Below, in pieces: positions 33,353 through 42,320 of a stretch of 64,000 nucleotides of DNA. Each line of letters begins with the position of its first letter. Position 1 is the stretch's first letter. The stretch comes from Candidatus Bathyarchaeota archaeon (GTDB taxonomy: Archaea > Thermoproteota > Bathyarchaeia > Bathyarchaeales > Bathycorpusculaceae): NCBI GenBank assembly GCA_026014665.1, contig JAOZHX010000022.1, forward strand, positions 1 through 64,000, written 5' to 3'. The translations under genes and the position numbers were made by a program. A model generated the notes under the pieces. The model made no database searches. It was not told the origin of the DNA and worked only from the letters and a program-made list of their open reading frames with translations.

Positions 33353-35498
33353 TTTGGTTGTTAGGCTGCTGTTTTGCAGCAGGAAGGTACATTTGTTGTG
33401 TGTATTCTTTCATCATCATGCAGGCGCTAAATGCAGGCGTGATTGTTTTTATGGCTTCCTTAACGATTTTTATCCATTCATGCGGGACACCGATGCGGTC
33501 TCGTTTGTAATAGAGGGGCGCGATTTGTTTTTCAAGTAGACTATAGAGTGATTCAGCGTCCGTTCTATCTTCTTCTTCACGGGAAACTTGGAAATCGCCG
33601 ATTGCCCAGCCGTTTTTGCCGTTGAATCCTTCTGCCCACCACCCGTCGAGGACGCTAAGGTTGATTACGCCGTTCATGGAGGCTTTCATGCCACTGGTTC
33701 CTGAGGCTTCTTGAAGGCGTTTTGGTGTGTTGAGCCAGACGTCGACGCCTCGGACGAGGTCTCGGGCTAAGTTTAGGTCGTAGTCTTCGATGAAGGCGAT
33801 GCGTCCCTGGAATCCTCGGTCAAGTGCTGTTTGATAAACTCGTTTGAGGAGTTGCTTTGATTGGTAGTCCGCTGGGTGAGATTTGCCAGCGAAGATTATT
33901 TGGATAGGTCTTTCTTGATCGGTTATTATGCGTTTTAGTCGTTCGATGTCTGTTAAAAGCAGGTATGGTCGTTTGTATTCAGTGAATCGGCGGGCATAGC
34001 CGATTGTAAGTGCATATGGGTCTAGGAGTGTGCCCATGGCGGTTAATTGTTGGGTTGCAACTGTTCCTTGTGTCCAACGCCGTTGTGCACGGTCCTGTAT
34101 GGTCATCATAAGCCGTTCTTTTAATTTCTTTCGTGTTAGCCATAAGGCTTCGTTTGGTATGGCATCCATGCAACTCCAATATTCAGCGTTGTCTTGCTTT
34201 TGGAGTAGTTCAGGGCTGATGTATTTTTCGCAGAGCTCCCTTATTTCAGGGGCTTGCCAACTGGGTAAGTGAACGCCGTTGGTGATGGATAGGATTGGGA
34301 TTTCTTGAGGGTTTTTGCTGGACCAAAGCACGTGCCACATGCGTTTAGTGACTTCGCCATGCAATTTTGATACAGCGTTGGAATGGCTGGAGAGCCGAAA
34401 AGCAAAGGCGGTTAAATTAAACCTATCAGGTTCCAAACCGGGGAATTGCCCGAGTTTAACGAATTCTTCTCTGCTTATACCTAAAGGTTCCCAGAGGTTG
34501 CGTGCATACCGATCCAGCAATTGGAGGTGGAACACATGGTGTCCTGCAGGGACAGGGGTGTGAGTTGTAAAAACGGTGCATTGACGCACGTTTTCGATGG
34601 CTGTCTCCATAGATGAACCTTTGAGTCGTTCCAACCGCAACCGTTCAAGCATCATGAATGCTGTGTGGTCTTCGTTTGCATGCCACACGATTGGTTCAAT
34701 GTGCAGTTCGCGCAGTGTACGTGCTCCTCCTACACCTAGAACGATTAATTGCCTTAGTCGTTCTTCTTGATCGGCGGTGTAGAGCCTAGCCGAAAGTGCC
34801 CGGTCAGAAGGATGATTTTCCTCAACGTTGGTATCTAGTAAGTATAGGTTGACTCGCCCAACGTGAACTTGCCAGACTCTTACATAAAGAAGGCGGTCGC
34901 CGAGTTCGATAGGTATGAGGGGACCGCACCCAAAGGGCCAAGCGCAGGGTGTAATGGGGGCGTCGTTGAAATCTAGTTGTTGATAGTCTTCTTGTTGTTC
35001 GCCTTCAGCGGAGATGCGTTGGCGAAAATATCCTTGGGGATACATGAAGCCGACTGCTACCAGTGGCAATCCCCGGTCAGAGCATTCTTTGCATATGTCG
35101 CCGGCTAAAACGCCTAGTCCACCTGCATAGATGGGTAACGAGTGGTGGATGGCGTATTCTGCTGAGAAATAGGCGATTTGCCCCGAGGGTTTGTCTGGGT
35201 TGGTTTGGCCGCACCATTCGTGACTCTTAGTCATTTCGTCGTCGAATTTTTGCATGACGGAGTCGTAGAGTTCAAGGAACGCTGGGTCTCTTGCGGCTAC
35301 CTCGAGTTTTTCTTGGCTTATTGTTCGCAATTCTTTGACTGGATTGTGCCCGCTTGTTCGCCAAAGTGGATAGTCGAGGGACCGGAAGACTTGGCGTCCT
35401 TCTTCATGCCAACTCCACCATAAATTGTTAGCTAACTCGAATAGTCTGTTTATCCGCGTTGGAAGCTTTAAGGATTCTTTTTCATATTCGACGTTCAT
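33339..35498 (-). CDS. glgP: Alpha-glucan phosphorylase
   Basis: A 719-aa phosphorylase of the archaeal/bacterial short type. It releases glucose-1-phosphate from glycogen-like glucans. The DUF3417 N terminus reads INRLFELANNLWWSWHEEGR. GGLGVLAGDICKECSD is the sugar-binding loop. IVWHANEDHTAFMMLER, VFTTHTPVPAGHHVF and NGVHLPSW follow. The PLP lysine lies in GTSGMKASMNG near residue 613. The length matches the family. It overlaps the PAS protein gene. A starvation or energy-storage role is likely. Confidence 0.93.
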   Translation of the reverse strand: MNVEYEKESLKLPTRINRLFELANNLWWSWHEEGRQVFRSLDYPLWRTSGHNPVKELRTISQEKLEVAARDPAFLELYDSVMQKFDDEMTKSHEWCGQTNPDKPSGQIAYFSAEYAIHHSLPIYAGGLGVLAGDICKECSDRGLPLVAVGFMYPQGYFRQRISAEGEQQEDYQQLDFNDAPITPCAWPFGCGPLIPIELGDRLLYVRVWQVHVGRVNLYLLDTNVEENHPSDRALSARLYTADQEERLRQLIVLGVGGARTLRELHIEPIVWHANEDHTAFMMLERLRLERLKGSSMETAIENVRQCTVFTTHTPVPAGHHVFHLQLLDRYARNLWEPLGISREEFVKLGQFPGLEPDRFNLTAFAFRLSSHSNAVSKLHGEVTKRMWHVLWSSKNPQEIPILSITNGVHLPSWQAPEIRELCEKYISPELLQKQDNAEYWSCMDAIPNEALWLTRKKLKERLMMTIQDRAQRRWTQGTVATQQLTAMGTLLDPYALTIGYARRFTEYKRPYLLLTDIERLKRIITDQERPIQIIFAGKSHPADYQSKQLLKRVYQTALDRGFQGRIAFIEDYDLNLARDLVRGVDVWLNTPKRLQEASGTSGMKASMNGVINLSVLDGWWAEGFNGKNGWAIGDFQVSREEEDRTDAESLYSLLEKQIAPLYYKRDRIGVPHEWIKIVKEAIKTITPAFSACMMMKEYTQQMYLPAAKQQPNNQNGGK

Positions 35499-35945
35499 GT
35501 TGAGTGTGTCCTTTGTTTTTTCATTGATGATGGAAAACCGTTACTGGCTTTTTCTGGTTTTTGACAAACTAAATTTTAGGTGAGCCTTCTTATATACGTG
35601 GCTACTTTTGGGGTCTGTCAAAGTTTATTTCTTCATCTTTCCCGATCAGACTGGGACGGCGACATCATCCCCCGCAGATAAAAACAGTCGCCTTAGATAT
35701 GAATATTATCGACCCAGCAATCGACCTGAATAAAAAAAATACACTAATGCGCCGCTTTTCAGCTTTTCAGCCCATTACATGCCTATGAAAACAGTTGTGA
35801 CTATTGTGACTATTCATACAACGACATTAACAAATATCAACTTAAATACAACAATAATCACAATGTCAGAAACTGTTTGCATAGATGGCTGGGCCCCTCC
35901 CGATTTTGAAGGGCAATAAAAGGATTTAATTGAATAGAATTTATG
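35499..35945. other. Intergenic region of about 450 bp
   Basis: AT-rich between 35700 and 35880, with runs such as ACTATTGTGACTATTCATAC and several CAACAAT-type tracts. It carries the glgP promoter, read leftward. No ORF or RNA is recognised. Confidence 0.35.
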
Positions 35946-36476
35946 TTATTCTCTTGCGTATTCGAGGATTTCGTTGATATTTTCTTTTCTAGTAAAATCC
36001 ACTGGATTAGAGAAAGCTGCAAGCATTCCCACCTCGTCCGCCGTGCGATTCTTTTTTCTCTTCAACGTGAGCCTTACCCTCATTAATGACATTAAGAGTT
36101 TATTTGGTAAGTCTAGTTTGTCATAGTTGAATCCTCCTCGGAGATAGAAGAACCGTATCTCCTTGCGCTGTTGCTCCGTGAAGTTCTTGTTTAAAACCTC
36201 GTCAAGCACGTTTTCTCTTGGTGGAGAAGCGCCCACTGCAAAAACTATGACTTTCTTGTTAGCAAGGCGGGTCAGGTTGTTCTTGATTAGACTAATGCCG
36301 TTGATGCCTACTGCATGGAGGCTGCCGCCGAAAATAACCAAATCATAGTTAGCAAACATTGAGGGGTCAAATTGTTCTGTGTCGTAGATGTCAGCGTTTA
36401 ATTCCTCAGCAATCCACCGTGCGTATTTTCTTGTAAACCCTGAAATGGAACAATATATCACAACTGTTTTTTGCAT
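35946..36476 (-). CDS. Flavodoxin-domain protein (HemG-like)
   Basis: A 176-aa flavodoxin-fold protein. The FMN loop is YCSISGFTRKYARWIAEEL, then DLVIFGGSLHAVGING and VIVFAVGASPPRE. The C-terminal part (KLLMSLMRVRLTLKRKKNRT) is basic. The group includes menaquinone-dependent protoporphyrinogen oxidase HemG, but also many flavin proteins of unknown role. It lies five bases after the CrtI-like oxidoreductase, so the two form an operon and may pass electrons to each other. Confidence 0.8.
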   Translation of the reverse strand: MQKTVVIYCSISGFTRKYARWIAEELNADIYDTEQFDPSMFANYDLVIFGGSLHAVGINGISLIKNNLTRLANKKVIVFAVGASPPRENVLDEVLNKNFTEQQRKEIRFFYLRGGFNYDKLDLPNKLLMSLMRVRLTLKRKKNRTADEVGMLAAFSNPVDFTRKENINEILEYARE

Positions 36477-36481
36477 GGCGT

Positions 36482-37972
36482 TTAAACCTTCGTTGACTTA
36501 AATTTTCTTTTGTCGCTTTCGCAAAGTTCCCTTACGAGGTTGCGCCCAAGCAAACACACGGTGTTTAAGCCAATGTTTCCCGCTGCCCATTGACCAACCA
36601 TGTAAAAGCTCGATAGACCAGGAAGAGTTTTACTGACTCCGTTTTTTGCCATCTGCTTAGCGTACCTCTTGGGTACACCCCATGCTTGACAGCCGCGGTA
36701 TGAGCCAGTCCAATGCTCAACCGAAACAGGCGTAACCACGTCTTGGGCTTCAATTTGGCTCTGCAGCCCTGGAAACCTTGTTTCAAGGCACTGGGCGATT
36801 TGGTCAGCAAACCTCTTTTTTTCAGTTTTGTATTTTTCCGGCTGCTCGGAGAGTTGCTTCCAGTAATCATAGTTAGATTCCATAACCACTTTAATCACGG
36901 TCTTATTGGGCGGCGCAAACGTGGGGTCGAAATTAAATATTTCAACGGAAAGCCTATCATGCTGTTTACCCTCCACCATAATAGGCTCTTTTAAGAAGAG
37001 AACCAACGCATGTGGTTCCTTACTGAGGTTACGGGCAACGCCAAACCATACTTCAAGACCAAAGGGCTGGTTTTTTGGATAATTGATGTAGTAGGTGCGG
37101 ATAAGGTCGTTGGTGTATTTGCCTTCAAGCATACTGAAGATAGTGGAGTAGCCGTCAGCAGCAGAAACCACTGTGTCCGCATAATACTTAGAACCATCTT
37201 CGACTTGAATGCCAACCGCCCTGTTATTTTCCACGAGCACCTTAGTAACCATGGAATTGTAAGCTATTTCACCACCTAATGACAAGTACCGTTTCTCGAT
37301 GTTCCTAGAAAGCGCCATAGAACCACCGATTGGCCAACCTCCATCACCCCTATTTAACGTAGACAAGAAAATTATGGGAATCAACACTGGAACATCCGCA
37401 AGGTCATATTGTATGGTGCTAAACGCCTTTCGCATGAATGGGTCAGTGAACTGTTCAGCAAACTCTTTTATGGTTAATTTGCTGTACTTCATCAGAGAAC
37501 CCATCAGGGGCAGCATCTTCAGTTTTGCTCCAAACCCGCCTGAGAGCGCAGCAAACAGGTCGTATCCGCTGAACTGTGAAACAGCTTGGGCAAATTCATC
37601 GATTAATTTACGGTCGTTTGGCGCTAACTCTTCCATGTGCCTTTTGAGTTCATTCAGGTCAGTGTGAACAGTGAAGACTTTGCCCTCTGCGTCTTCTACC
37701 TGGACAAACTCTTTAAAGCTATACGTTTCCAAGCCTTCTAAGGCGCCAAGCTCCTGCCATAAACTGTTGTTAACCGAGTTAGGGGCAACTCCGAAGAGGT
37801 TATGAACTGCGTAATCAAAAGTATAGCCTTTGCGTTTCCACGACACACAGACGCCGCCTGGTTTATCCTGTCTTTCAAAAATTTTAGTTCTGTAACCATT
37901 CATCTGGGCAAAGCAACCAGTGGATAACCCAGCCAAACCAGCACCAATAATTATAATGCTTTTTTCAGTCAA
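36482..37972 (-). CDS. CrtI/phytoene desaturase-like FAD oxidoreductase
   Basis: A flavoprotein of about 496 aa. I place the start at TTG 37972, where GGGGAGG is six bases upstream, instead of the track's 37987. IIIIGAGLAGLSTGCFAQ is the FAD-binding motif, followed by PGGVCVSWKRKGYTFDYAVH. The C-terminal FAD block reads MVGQWAAGNIGLNTVCLLGR. Related proteins are carotenoid desaturases/isomerases and retinol saturases. No other carotenoid gene is present, so the substrate may be a different prenyl lipid, for example in the saturation of archaeal lipids. Its partner is the flavodoxin gene just downstream. Confidence 0.85.
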   Translation of the reverse strand: MTEKSIIIIGAGLAGLSTGCFAQMNGYRTKIFERQDKPGGVCVSWKRKGYTFDYAVHNLFGVAPNSVNNSLWQELGALEGLETYSFKEFVQVEDAEGKVFTVHTDLNELKRHMEELAPNDRKLIDEFAQAVSQFSGYDLFAALSGGFGAKLKMLPLMGSLMKYSKLTIKEFAEQFTDPFMRKAFSTIQYDLADVPVLIPIIFLSTLNRGDGGWPIGGSMALSRNIEKRYLSLGGEIAYNSMVTKVLVENNRAVGIQVEDGSKYYADTVVSAADGYSTIFSMLEGKYTNDLIRTYYINYPKNQPFGLEVWFGVARNLSKEPHALVLFLKEPIMVEGKQHDRLSVEIFNFDPTFAPPNKTVIKVVMESNYDYWKQLSEQPEKYKTEKKRFADQIAQCLETRFPGLQSQIEAQDVVTPVSVEHWTGSYRGCQAWGVPKRYAKQMAKNGVSKTLPGLSSFYMVGQWAAGNIGLNTVCLLGRNLVRELCESDKRKFKSTKV

Positions 37973-38503
37973 TCGTAGCCTCCCCAATCAAGTTTCAACC
38001 TTTGCCTCTCTTTTGCTTTGACTAGAACGTTACTCGTTCATTAGCTTTAGGATGAACTTTGTAACAAATCGACGGGTAAACCTCCAATGGGCATCCACAG
38101 CGATAACTAAAAGCATCAAATCAACGTAAACCCTTCTCTACCTGTACCACGTTTTTCTTTCTACACTCAATAGCTCTAGCGAATACGCAAAAACCTTTGA
38201 CTTAAACCAGTTCAGAATCTGAAAAGAGCGCTACGTTACCAACTGGGCTGTTTAAATTACTCATACTTTTTTGTCATGTGCCATAAAGTAGAATTATTTT
38301 CATATTTTGCTTTATAATATAGACGACTCAATAGTTGCCGCATCCGGTTTCTGATCGAATACCACAAGCAATCTTGTCGCTGAGTGCTCTTTTCTTTGTT
38401 TGGGTATGAGGAAAAACCGCTCGCATTGTTCTTTGGGATATAAACCAAGTTTTGATTTTAAAGGAATATATAATCAGTCGATCTTACTACTGTTTGGTGT
38501 AAA
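37973..38503. other. Intergenic region of about 530 bp
   Basis: It carries the divergent promoters of the CrtI-like gene (left) and the gene at 38504. TATATAAT at 38467-38474 is a likely TATA box for the latter. The 63-codon minus ORF at 38257-38448 has an atypical composition and is not accepted. Confidence 0.4.
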
Positions 38504-38869
38504 ATGGGCAAAAAAGCTTTTGCTGAAACAACACTTGCTGCTTCCCCAAGCGAAGTTTCAAACGCTCTTGTATCAATGATGTGGGCATCAAGAATTACAG
38601 TTACTGGCCAGACGATTGAAGAGCAACCTCTCAGGATTACACTCTATGGCGAAAATAAAGCCAGTTTCCGTTCATGGGGAGAATTTATTAGAATTACGAT
38701 AGTAGCTGTTGGAAATGAAAGTAGAGTTCAAGCCCAATCTGAATCGAAGTTGCCAACAACGATTTTTGACTACGGGCAAAATAAAGAAAACTTGCTCTTG
38801 CTATTCAATCAACTCATCATGAAATTTAGAGGAACTTCACCGTTAACAATTGAAGAAAAAATCTTCTAG
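38504..38869 (+). CDS. Small protein of unknown function
   Basis: A 121-aa soluble protein, not recognised. The order (TTLAASPSEVSNALVSMMW, then alternating strands ITVTGQTIEEQPLRITLYG, IRITIVAVGNESRVQAQSES, then an amphipathic final helix NKENLLLLFNQLIMKF) resembles an alpha/beta helix-grip fold like SRPBCC or DUF1499 proteins. It has GGTG five bases before ATG and a TATA box about 30 bp upstream. Monocistronic and convergent with the glycosyltransferase gene. Confidence 0.6.
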   Translation: MGKKAFAETTLAASPSEVSNALVSMMWASRITVTGQTIEEQPLRITLYGENKASFRSWGEFIRITIVAVGNESRVQAQSESKLPTTIFDYGQNKENLLLLFNQLIMKFRGTSPLTIEEKIF

Positions 38870-38901
38870 AAACAGCAGATTTTTAATCGCCATCAACACA
38901 T

Positions 38902-40299
38902 CTACGAAAACTTAATATCCTCACACGTCGAAGTATTGGCCTTCCATGAATTTCTGCTTGCGTAAAGGAGCCCTGATAAAACAAGCACAAAGCCAATCAA
39001 CTGCAGAACCATCAGGGGGCTGCTTGGGCTGGTTGGGTTGTCTACATGAAAAGAATAACCTATGTCAACGTCTGGTTGGACACGAAAAATCAGAAATGAG
39101 GCGCTTGCAAGGTCACGTGCAGTATCCATGTTAGCAATCAGCGAAGCCATAACCAACGCAACCCCTGCTAAACCCACAGTTAAAAGGACCACTTCTTTGG
39201 TTTTAGATGCTTGTTTTGCTGCCTTTATGAGAACCCCGCTCTTTGTTGCCAAAGAACCAGCTAAGAAGCCGAAGAAGGGCAAGGATTGGTAGGCGTATTT
39301 GATGGCGCTTGTGTAGGGCGCTTTCAGGTTCAAAGTCACCGCCAAATAGGTTACTAAACCTAAAACAACCAAAACCGTGACCAAGCAAACCAAATCCGCA
39401 ACCAGCCACCGCTTAGAGAACCGTTTCCAAAAAACCATCCCAACGGCAACCGCGAACAAAGCAGCAGCAACAAAAAACAACCCCAACCCATAATATACTA
39501 AAAAGTTAGGAATAAAAGTGGGCGAAGCAACGACTTCTGGAAAATTCAGGTCCATAAAATCGTTGTGCTGCACCAAATAGAGCAGTTCTTTTCCGTTGAT
39601 GACTTGGTACCACAGCAACGTCGAGCCAACCGCTGGTAAACTAAAAGCGCCCACCTGAGCGAGGATACGTTTTAGGTTTTTGGGGCGCTGGTAGAGGTAG
39701 AGGAGCAACAGCGGAACTAACATGAAAACAGCAAACAATTTGGTTAGGAGCGCTAAGGCAAAGAATATGCCTGAAACACCCGCAAGCTTCACTGAATCCC
39801 TGCGAATCGCCAGTATTCCAAAGTACAAGAAAATTAAACTTAAAAACAAACATTGCGTATCGATGAGAAAACTGCGGGACAAGATGAGCTGCCAAGGAGC
39901 CAAAGCAAAAAAAGCCGCAGCAAAAACACCAGTTGATTTGCTATATAACTCCTTACCGACCAAGTACACCATGACGATGCAAGCTAACCCAAACGCCGAT
40001 ATGAGGGCAACACCGTTCTGGATGGTTACACCAACGACATACAAGAATACGGCTGCAGTATAAAACCCCAGGGGCGGCTCGTTGAAAAGGTTGCCCCACG
40101 CATTATAGTATGGATAACCCCAACGTAGTACACCCTGAGTGGTGGCGAATTCCAAATCTGTGTCGAGCGTTTGAAACGGACCTAACGCAGCCAAAACAAG
40201 GGCAGCACCGATTAAGATGACTAAGAGAGGATAAAATTGGTTAGGCAACCGAAGAATCCTACGCTTATCCAACATACAACCCAATTGCAATCCAGCCAA
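38902..40299 (-). CDS. GT39/ArnT-like membrane glycosyltransferase
   Basis: A 465-aa polytopic protein with about 11-12 helices, of the dolichyl-phosphate-sugar transferase type (GT-C fold). The first external loop has the acidic motif TLDTDLEFATTQG, the probable catalytic Asp site. NLFNEPPLGFYTAAVFLY and LARS-type RSFLIDTQCLFLSL are common words in this family. It probably moves a sugar from a lipid carrier onto protein or lipid outside the cell. The first codons (TTG) may not be the true start; ATG at the ninth codon is an alternative. No other glycan genes are adjacent. Confidence 0.78.
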   Translation of the reverse strand: MAGLQLGCMLDKRRILRLPNQFYPLLVILIGAALVLAALGPFQTLDTDLEFATTQGVLRWGYPYYNAWGNLFNEPPLGFYTAAVFLYVVGVTIQNGVALISAFGLACIVMVYLVGKELYSKSTGVFAAAFFALAPWQLILSRSFLIDTQCLFLSLIFLYFGILAIRRDSVKLAGVSGIFFALALLTKLFAVFMLVPLLLLYLYQRPKNLKRILAQVGAFSLPAVGSTLLWYQVINGKELLYLVQHNDFMDLNFPEVVASPTFIPNFLVYYGLGLFFVAAALFAVAVGMVFWKRFSKRWLVADLVCLVTVLVVLGLVTYLAVTLNLKAPYTSAIKYAYQSLPFFGFLAGSLATKSGVLIKAAKQASKTKEVVLLTVGLAGVALVMASLIANMDTARDLASASFLIFRVQPDVDIGYSFHVDNPTSPSSPLMVLQLIGFVLVLSGLLYASRNSWKANTSTCEDIKFS

Positions 40300-40435
40300 C
40301 TCACCATCTTATAGGAAAGCTAAAAAATAAAACCTTTCAGCTGCCCTCACCAGATTTTGAGCCAAGCCCGCTGGTTAAAGCGGTACACATCAATTTCCTG
40401 TTGAAAACAAAGAAAAAAAATGGAAAAATCGACCC

Positions 40436-41092
40436 TTAAACAGGAATAGGAGGAGGGGGACCCGCTCCAGAAACAGGCTGCTCAATGGGTCGCTTGATTT
40501 GGAAAAACGCCACAGTCATCAACAGCGCAGCTATCCACATAAGCACTAACCCTATAACGACCACCGCTAAGAGTGCGCCTATAAGCATTAATATCCCTGC
40601 GGTGGAGAAGAGATGTACCCCTGAGCTAGAAGACAAACGTTTCATCGACCGCCAAAAGAAAACAGACGCAATGATAGCAAACACCCAAACAACCGCAATA
40701 ATAGTGAGTATCGTTCCGAAATAAGGCGCTAAATCAGCAGGATTAAAATTGGTGTTAGGAGTCATGCCGGGAATCGCTGCCCAGTCACCGTTAAAACCTG
40801 GATAAATTACGGATACGATGCCTGTGAAGAAATTCGTGTATAAAAACAGATAAACCATATATCCGATTGCTGCGCCGACACCGATCACTATCATAATAAA
40901 GGATGCTAGACCATTATTGAATACGCTACGTTCCCGATAAAAATCACCCAACCCATGAAGAGCAATGAGCACAAGTATTATGCCCACAAAGTTCACAACT
41001 ACGGAGTAAGATTGTACCAGAAAAGCCAAGGTTCCGATTATTAGGAGAATTCCACCTATGCCGCCTAAGTTCTTGCTTGATTCAAGAGTCAT
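40436..41092 (-). CDS. DUF996 membrane protein
   Basis: A 218-aa membrane protein of the DUF996 family. MTLESSKNLGGIGGILLIIG at the start is the family hallmark. About five helices follow, with a loop near 88-120, and a proline-rich tail (GAGPPPPIPV). It lies about 100 bp downstream of a PadR regulator gene on the same strand, a pairing typical of archaea, so the membrane protein is probably controlled by that regulator. Function unknown. Confidence 0.82.
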   Translation of the reverse strand: MTLESSKNLGGIGGILLIIGTLAFLVQSYSVVVNFVGIILVLIALHGLGDFYRERSVFNNGLASFIMIVIGVGAAIGYMVYLFLYTNFFTGIVSVIYPGFNGDWAAIPGMTPNTNFNPADLAPYFGTILTIIAVVWVFAIIASVFFWRSMKRLSSSSGVHLFSTAGILMLIGALLAVVVIGLVLMWIAALLMTVAFFQIKRPIEQPVSGAGPPPPIPV

Positions 41093-41198
41093 TTAAATTC
41101 CTCTAAAAGAGGTCAGATAAATTGGGAATAAAAGCTTTTTGTGCCTGAAAAATCGCGTAGCAAGCGCTAAAAAGGGAGGGCGGTATTAAAACAAAAAA

Positions 41199-41531
41199 TT
41201 ATTCTGATTTTGTTTTTATTCTGCCCAACCGACCTTGAAGTACATTGAAATATGTTTCCAAGTAGATTTTACCGCTTTCTGTAATGGAGTACACTTTTCT
41301 CGCACGCCCATCTTTGCGCTGTCTTTTGCTCTCGACAAATCCCTTAACTGCTAAATTGTTGAGTGCGGGATAGAGCGCTCCATGCCTCAGTTTCACGTTA
41401 AAATCTAATTCAACCTGTTTTTTTATCTGGTAGCCCCATGTGGGCTGCGCTTGGATAATACGGAGTAACTGGATGTCCAGCAGGTTTCTGATTATGTGTT
41501 GTACAATTTCTTTTTCGTAGGTTTCAGACAT
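41199..41531 (-). CDS. PadR-family transcriptional regulator
   Basis: A 110-aa PadR-type winged helix. IVQHIIRNLLDIQLLRIIQ, WGYQIKKQVE, LRHGALYPALNNLAVKGFVE and the wing RKDGRARKVYSITESGK are classic. It is divergent from a second PadR gene and upstream of DUF996. It probably represses the membrane protein gene or itself. Confidence 0.9.
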   Translation of the reverse strand: MSETYEKEIVQHIIRNLLDIQLLRIIQAQPTWGYQIKKQVELDFNVKLRHGALYPALNNLAVKGFVESKRQRKDGRARKVYSITESGKIYLETYFNVLQGRLGRIKTKSE

Positions 41532-41690
41532 GGCTTGCTTCCTTTTTGGTCTTGCTTGTTTATGGTTTGATGTTTAGATTTATTTAAGTTATGTTGAAGT
41601 TTCCCGATTGGATTATTCTAGGTATGTTTTGGTATGCTTGAGGTATGTGTGAGGGTTTATATGGATGTCTATTGTTACTAAATTCTCAAG

Positions 41691-41712
41691 ATATGTCCGA
41701 ACAAGGACATAT
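41691..41712. promoter_or_regulatory. PadR-type operator
   Basis: ATATGTCC-GAACAA-GGACATAT is a perfect inverted repeat with 8-bp arms and a 6-bp spacer. It contains the ATGT...ACAT pattern preferred by PadR-family repressors. It lies 60-80 bp ahead of the PadR gene at 41772. Confidence 0.65.
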
Positions 41713-41771
41713 TGTATACGTGTCTAACAGAAAAACTGTTCAACAAAAAAACAAAAGGAGAAAAAACAGAA

Positions 41772-42179
41772 ATGTTGAAAAACGCAAACTCAAAAGAAGT
41801 TTCAACAAAACTAATGAAAGGTCTCCTAGACCTGATTATCCTGCAATTCCTAAGCACCGAACCCATGCATGGCTACGAGATAATCACAAAGATCCGCAAA
41901 AACTTCGGGGTATACTTCGGTCCTAGCACAATCTATCCGCTACTTAGTACACTTGAGAATAAGGGCTATGTTGACAGTGAATGGAACATGAATTACGAAC
42001 GCCCCAGAAAAGTATATAAGCTAACTAGTAAGGGTCAAAGCATGCTGAACTTCACCGAGGAATCCCTTAACTTAATCTGCAGAAAGATCACCACAAATTC
42101 AACATTAAGCACAGGAATCCAAAACGACGCTTCAGTAGGCTTGATAACCACTAAAAGCAGAAGCACCATCACTGCTTAA
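41772..42179 (+). CDS. PadR-family transcriptional regulator
   Basis: A 135-aa regulator from ATG at 41772, where AAAAGGAG lies ten bases upstream; the track start at 41712 would be inside the operator. STKLMKGLLDLIILQFLS, MHGYEIITKIRKNFGVYFGP, STIYPLLSTLENKGYVDSEW and RPRKVYKLTSKGQ make up the PadR winged helix. The tail is Ser/Thr-rich, without the long helical dimer region of larger PadR proteins. It probably autoregulates through the inverted repeat upstream. Confidence 0.9.
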   Translation: MLKNANSKEVSTKLMKGLLDLIILQFLSTEPMHGYEIITKIRKNFGVYFGPSTIYPLLSTLENKGYVDSEWNMNYERPRKVYKLTSKGQSMLNFTEESLNLICRKITTNSTLSTGIQNDASVGLITTKSRSTITA

Positions 42180-42320
42180 TGGCTCCGATAAACGCACGTT
42201 TCATTTGGCTTTGATATTTTCTGAACCTGACTTAAGCAGTTGGGCATCAATCAGGGCATGCCCGACAACAAGGTAAACCCTGTTTTAAATACCTCCCTTA
42301 GTATCTATACTATACCTTAA

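Noticed and set aside
38257-38448. 63-codon minus-strand ORF in the gap before 38504
   Set aside because: Atypical composition and no initiation signal.
41645-41926. 93-codon plus ORF overlapping the PadR gene
   Set aside because: Out of frame with the clear PadR coding sequence and crosses its operator.
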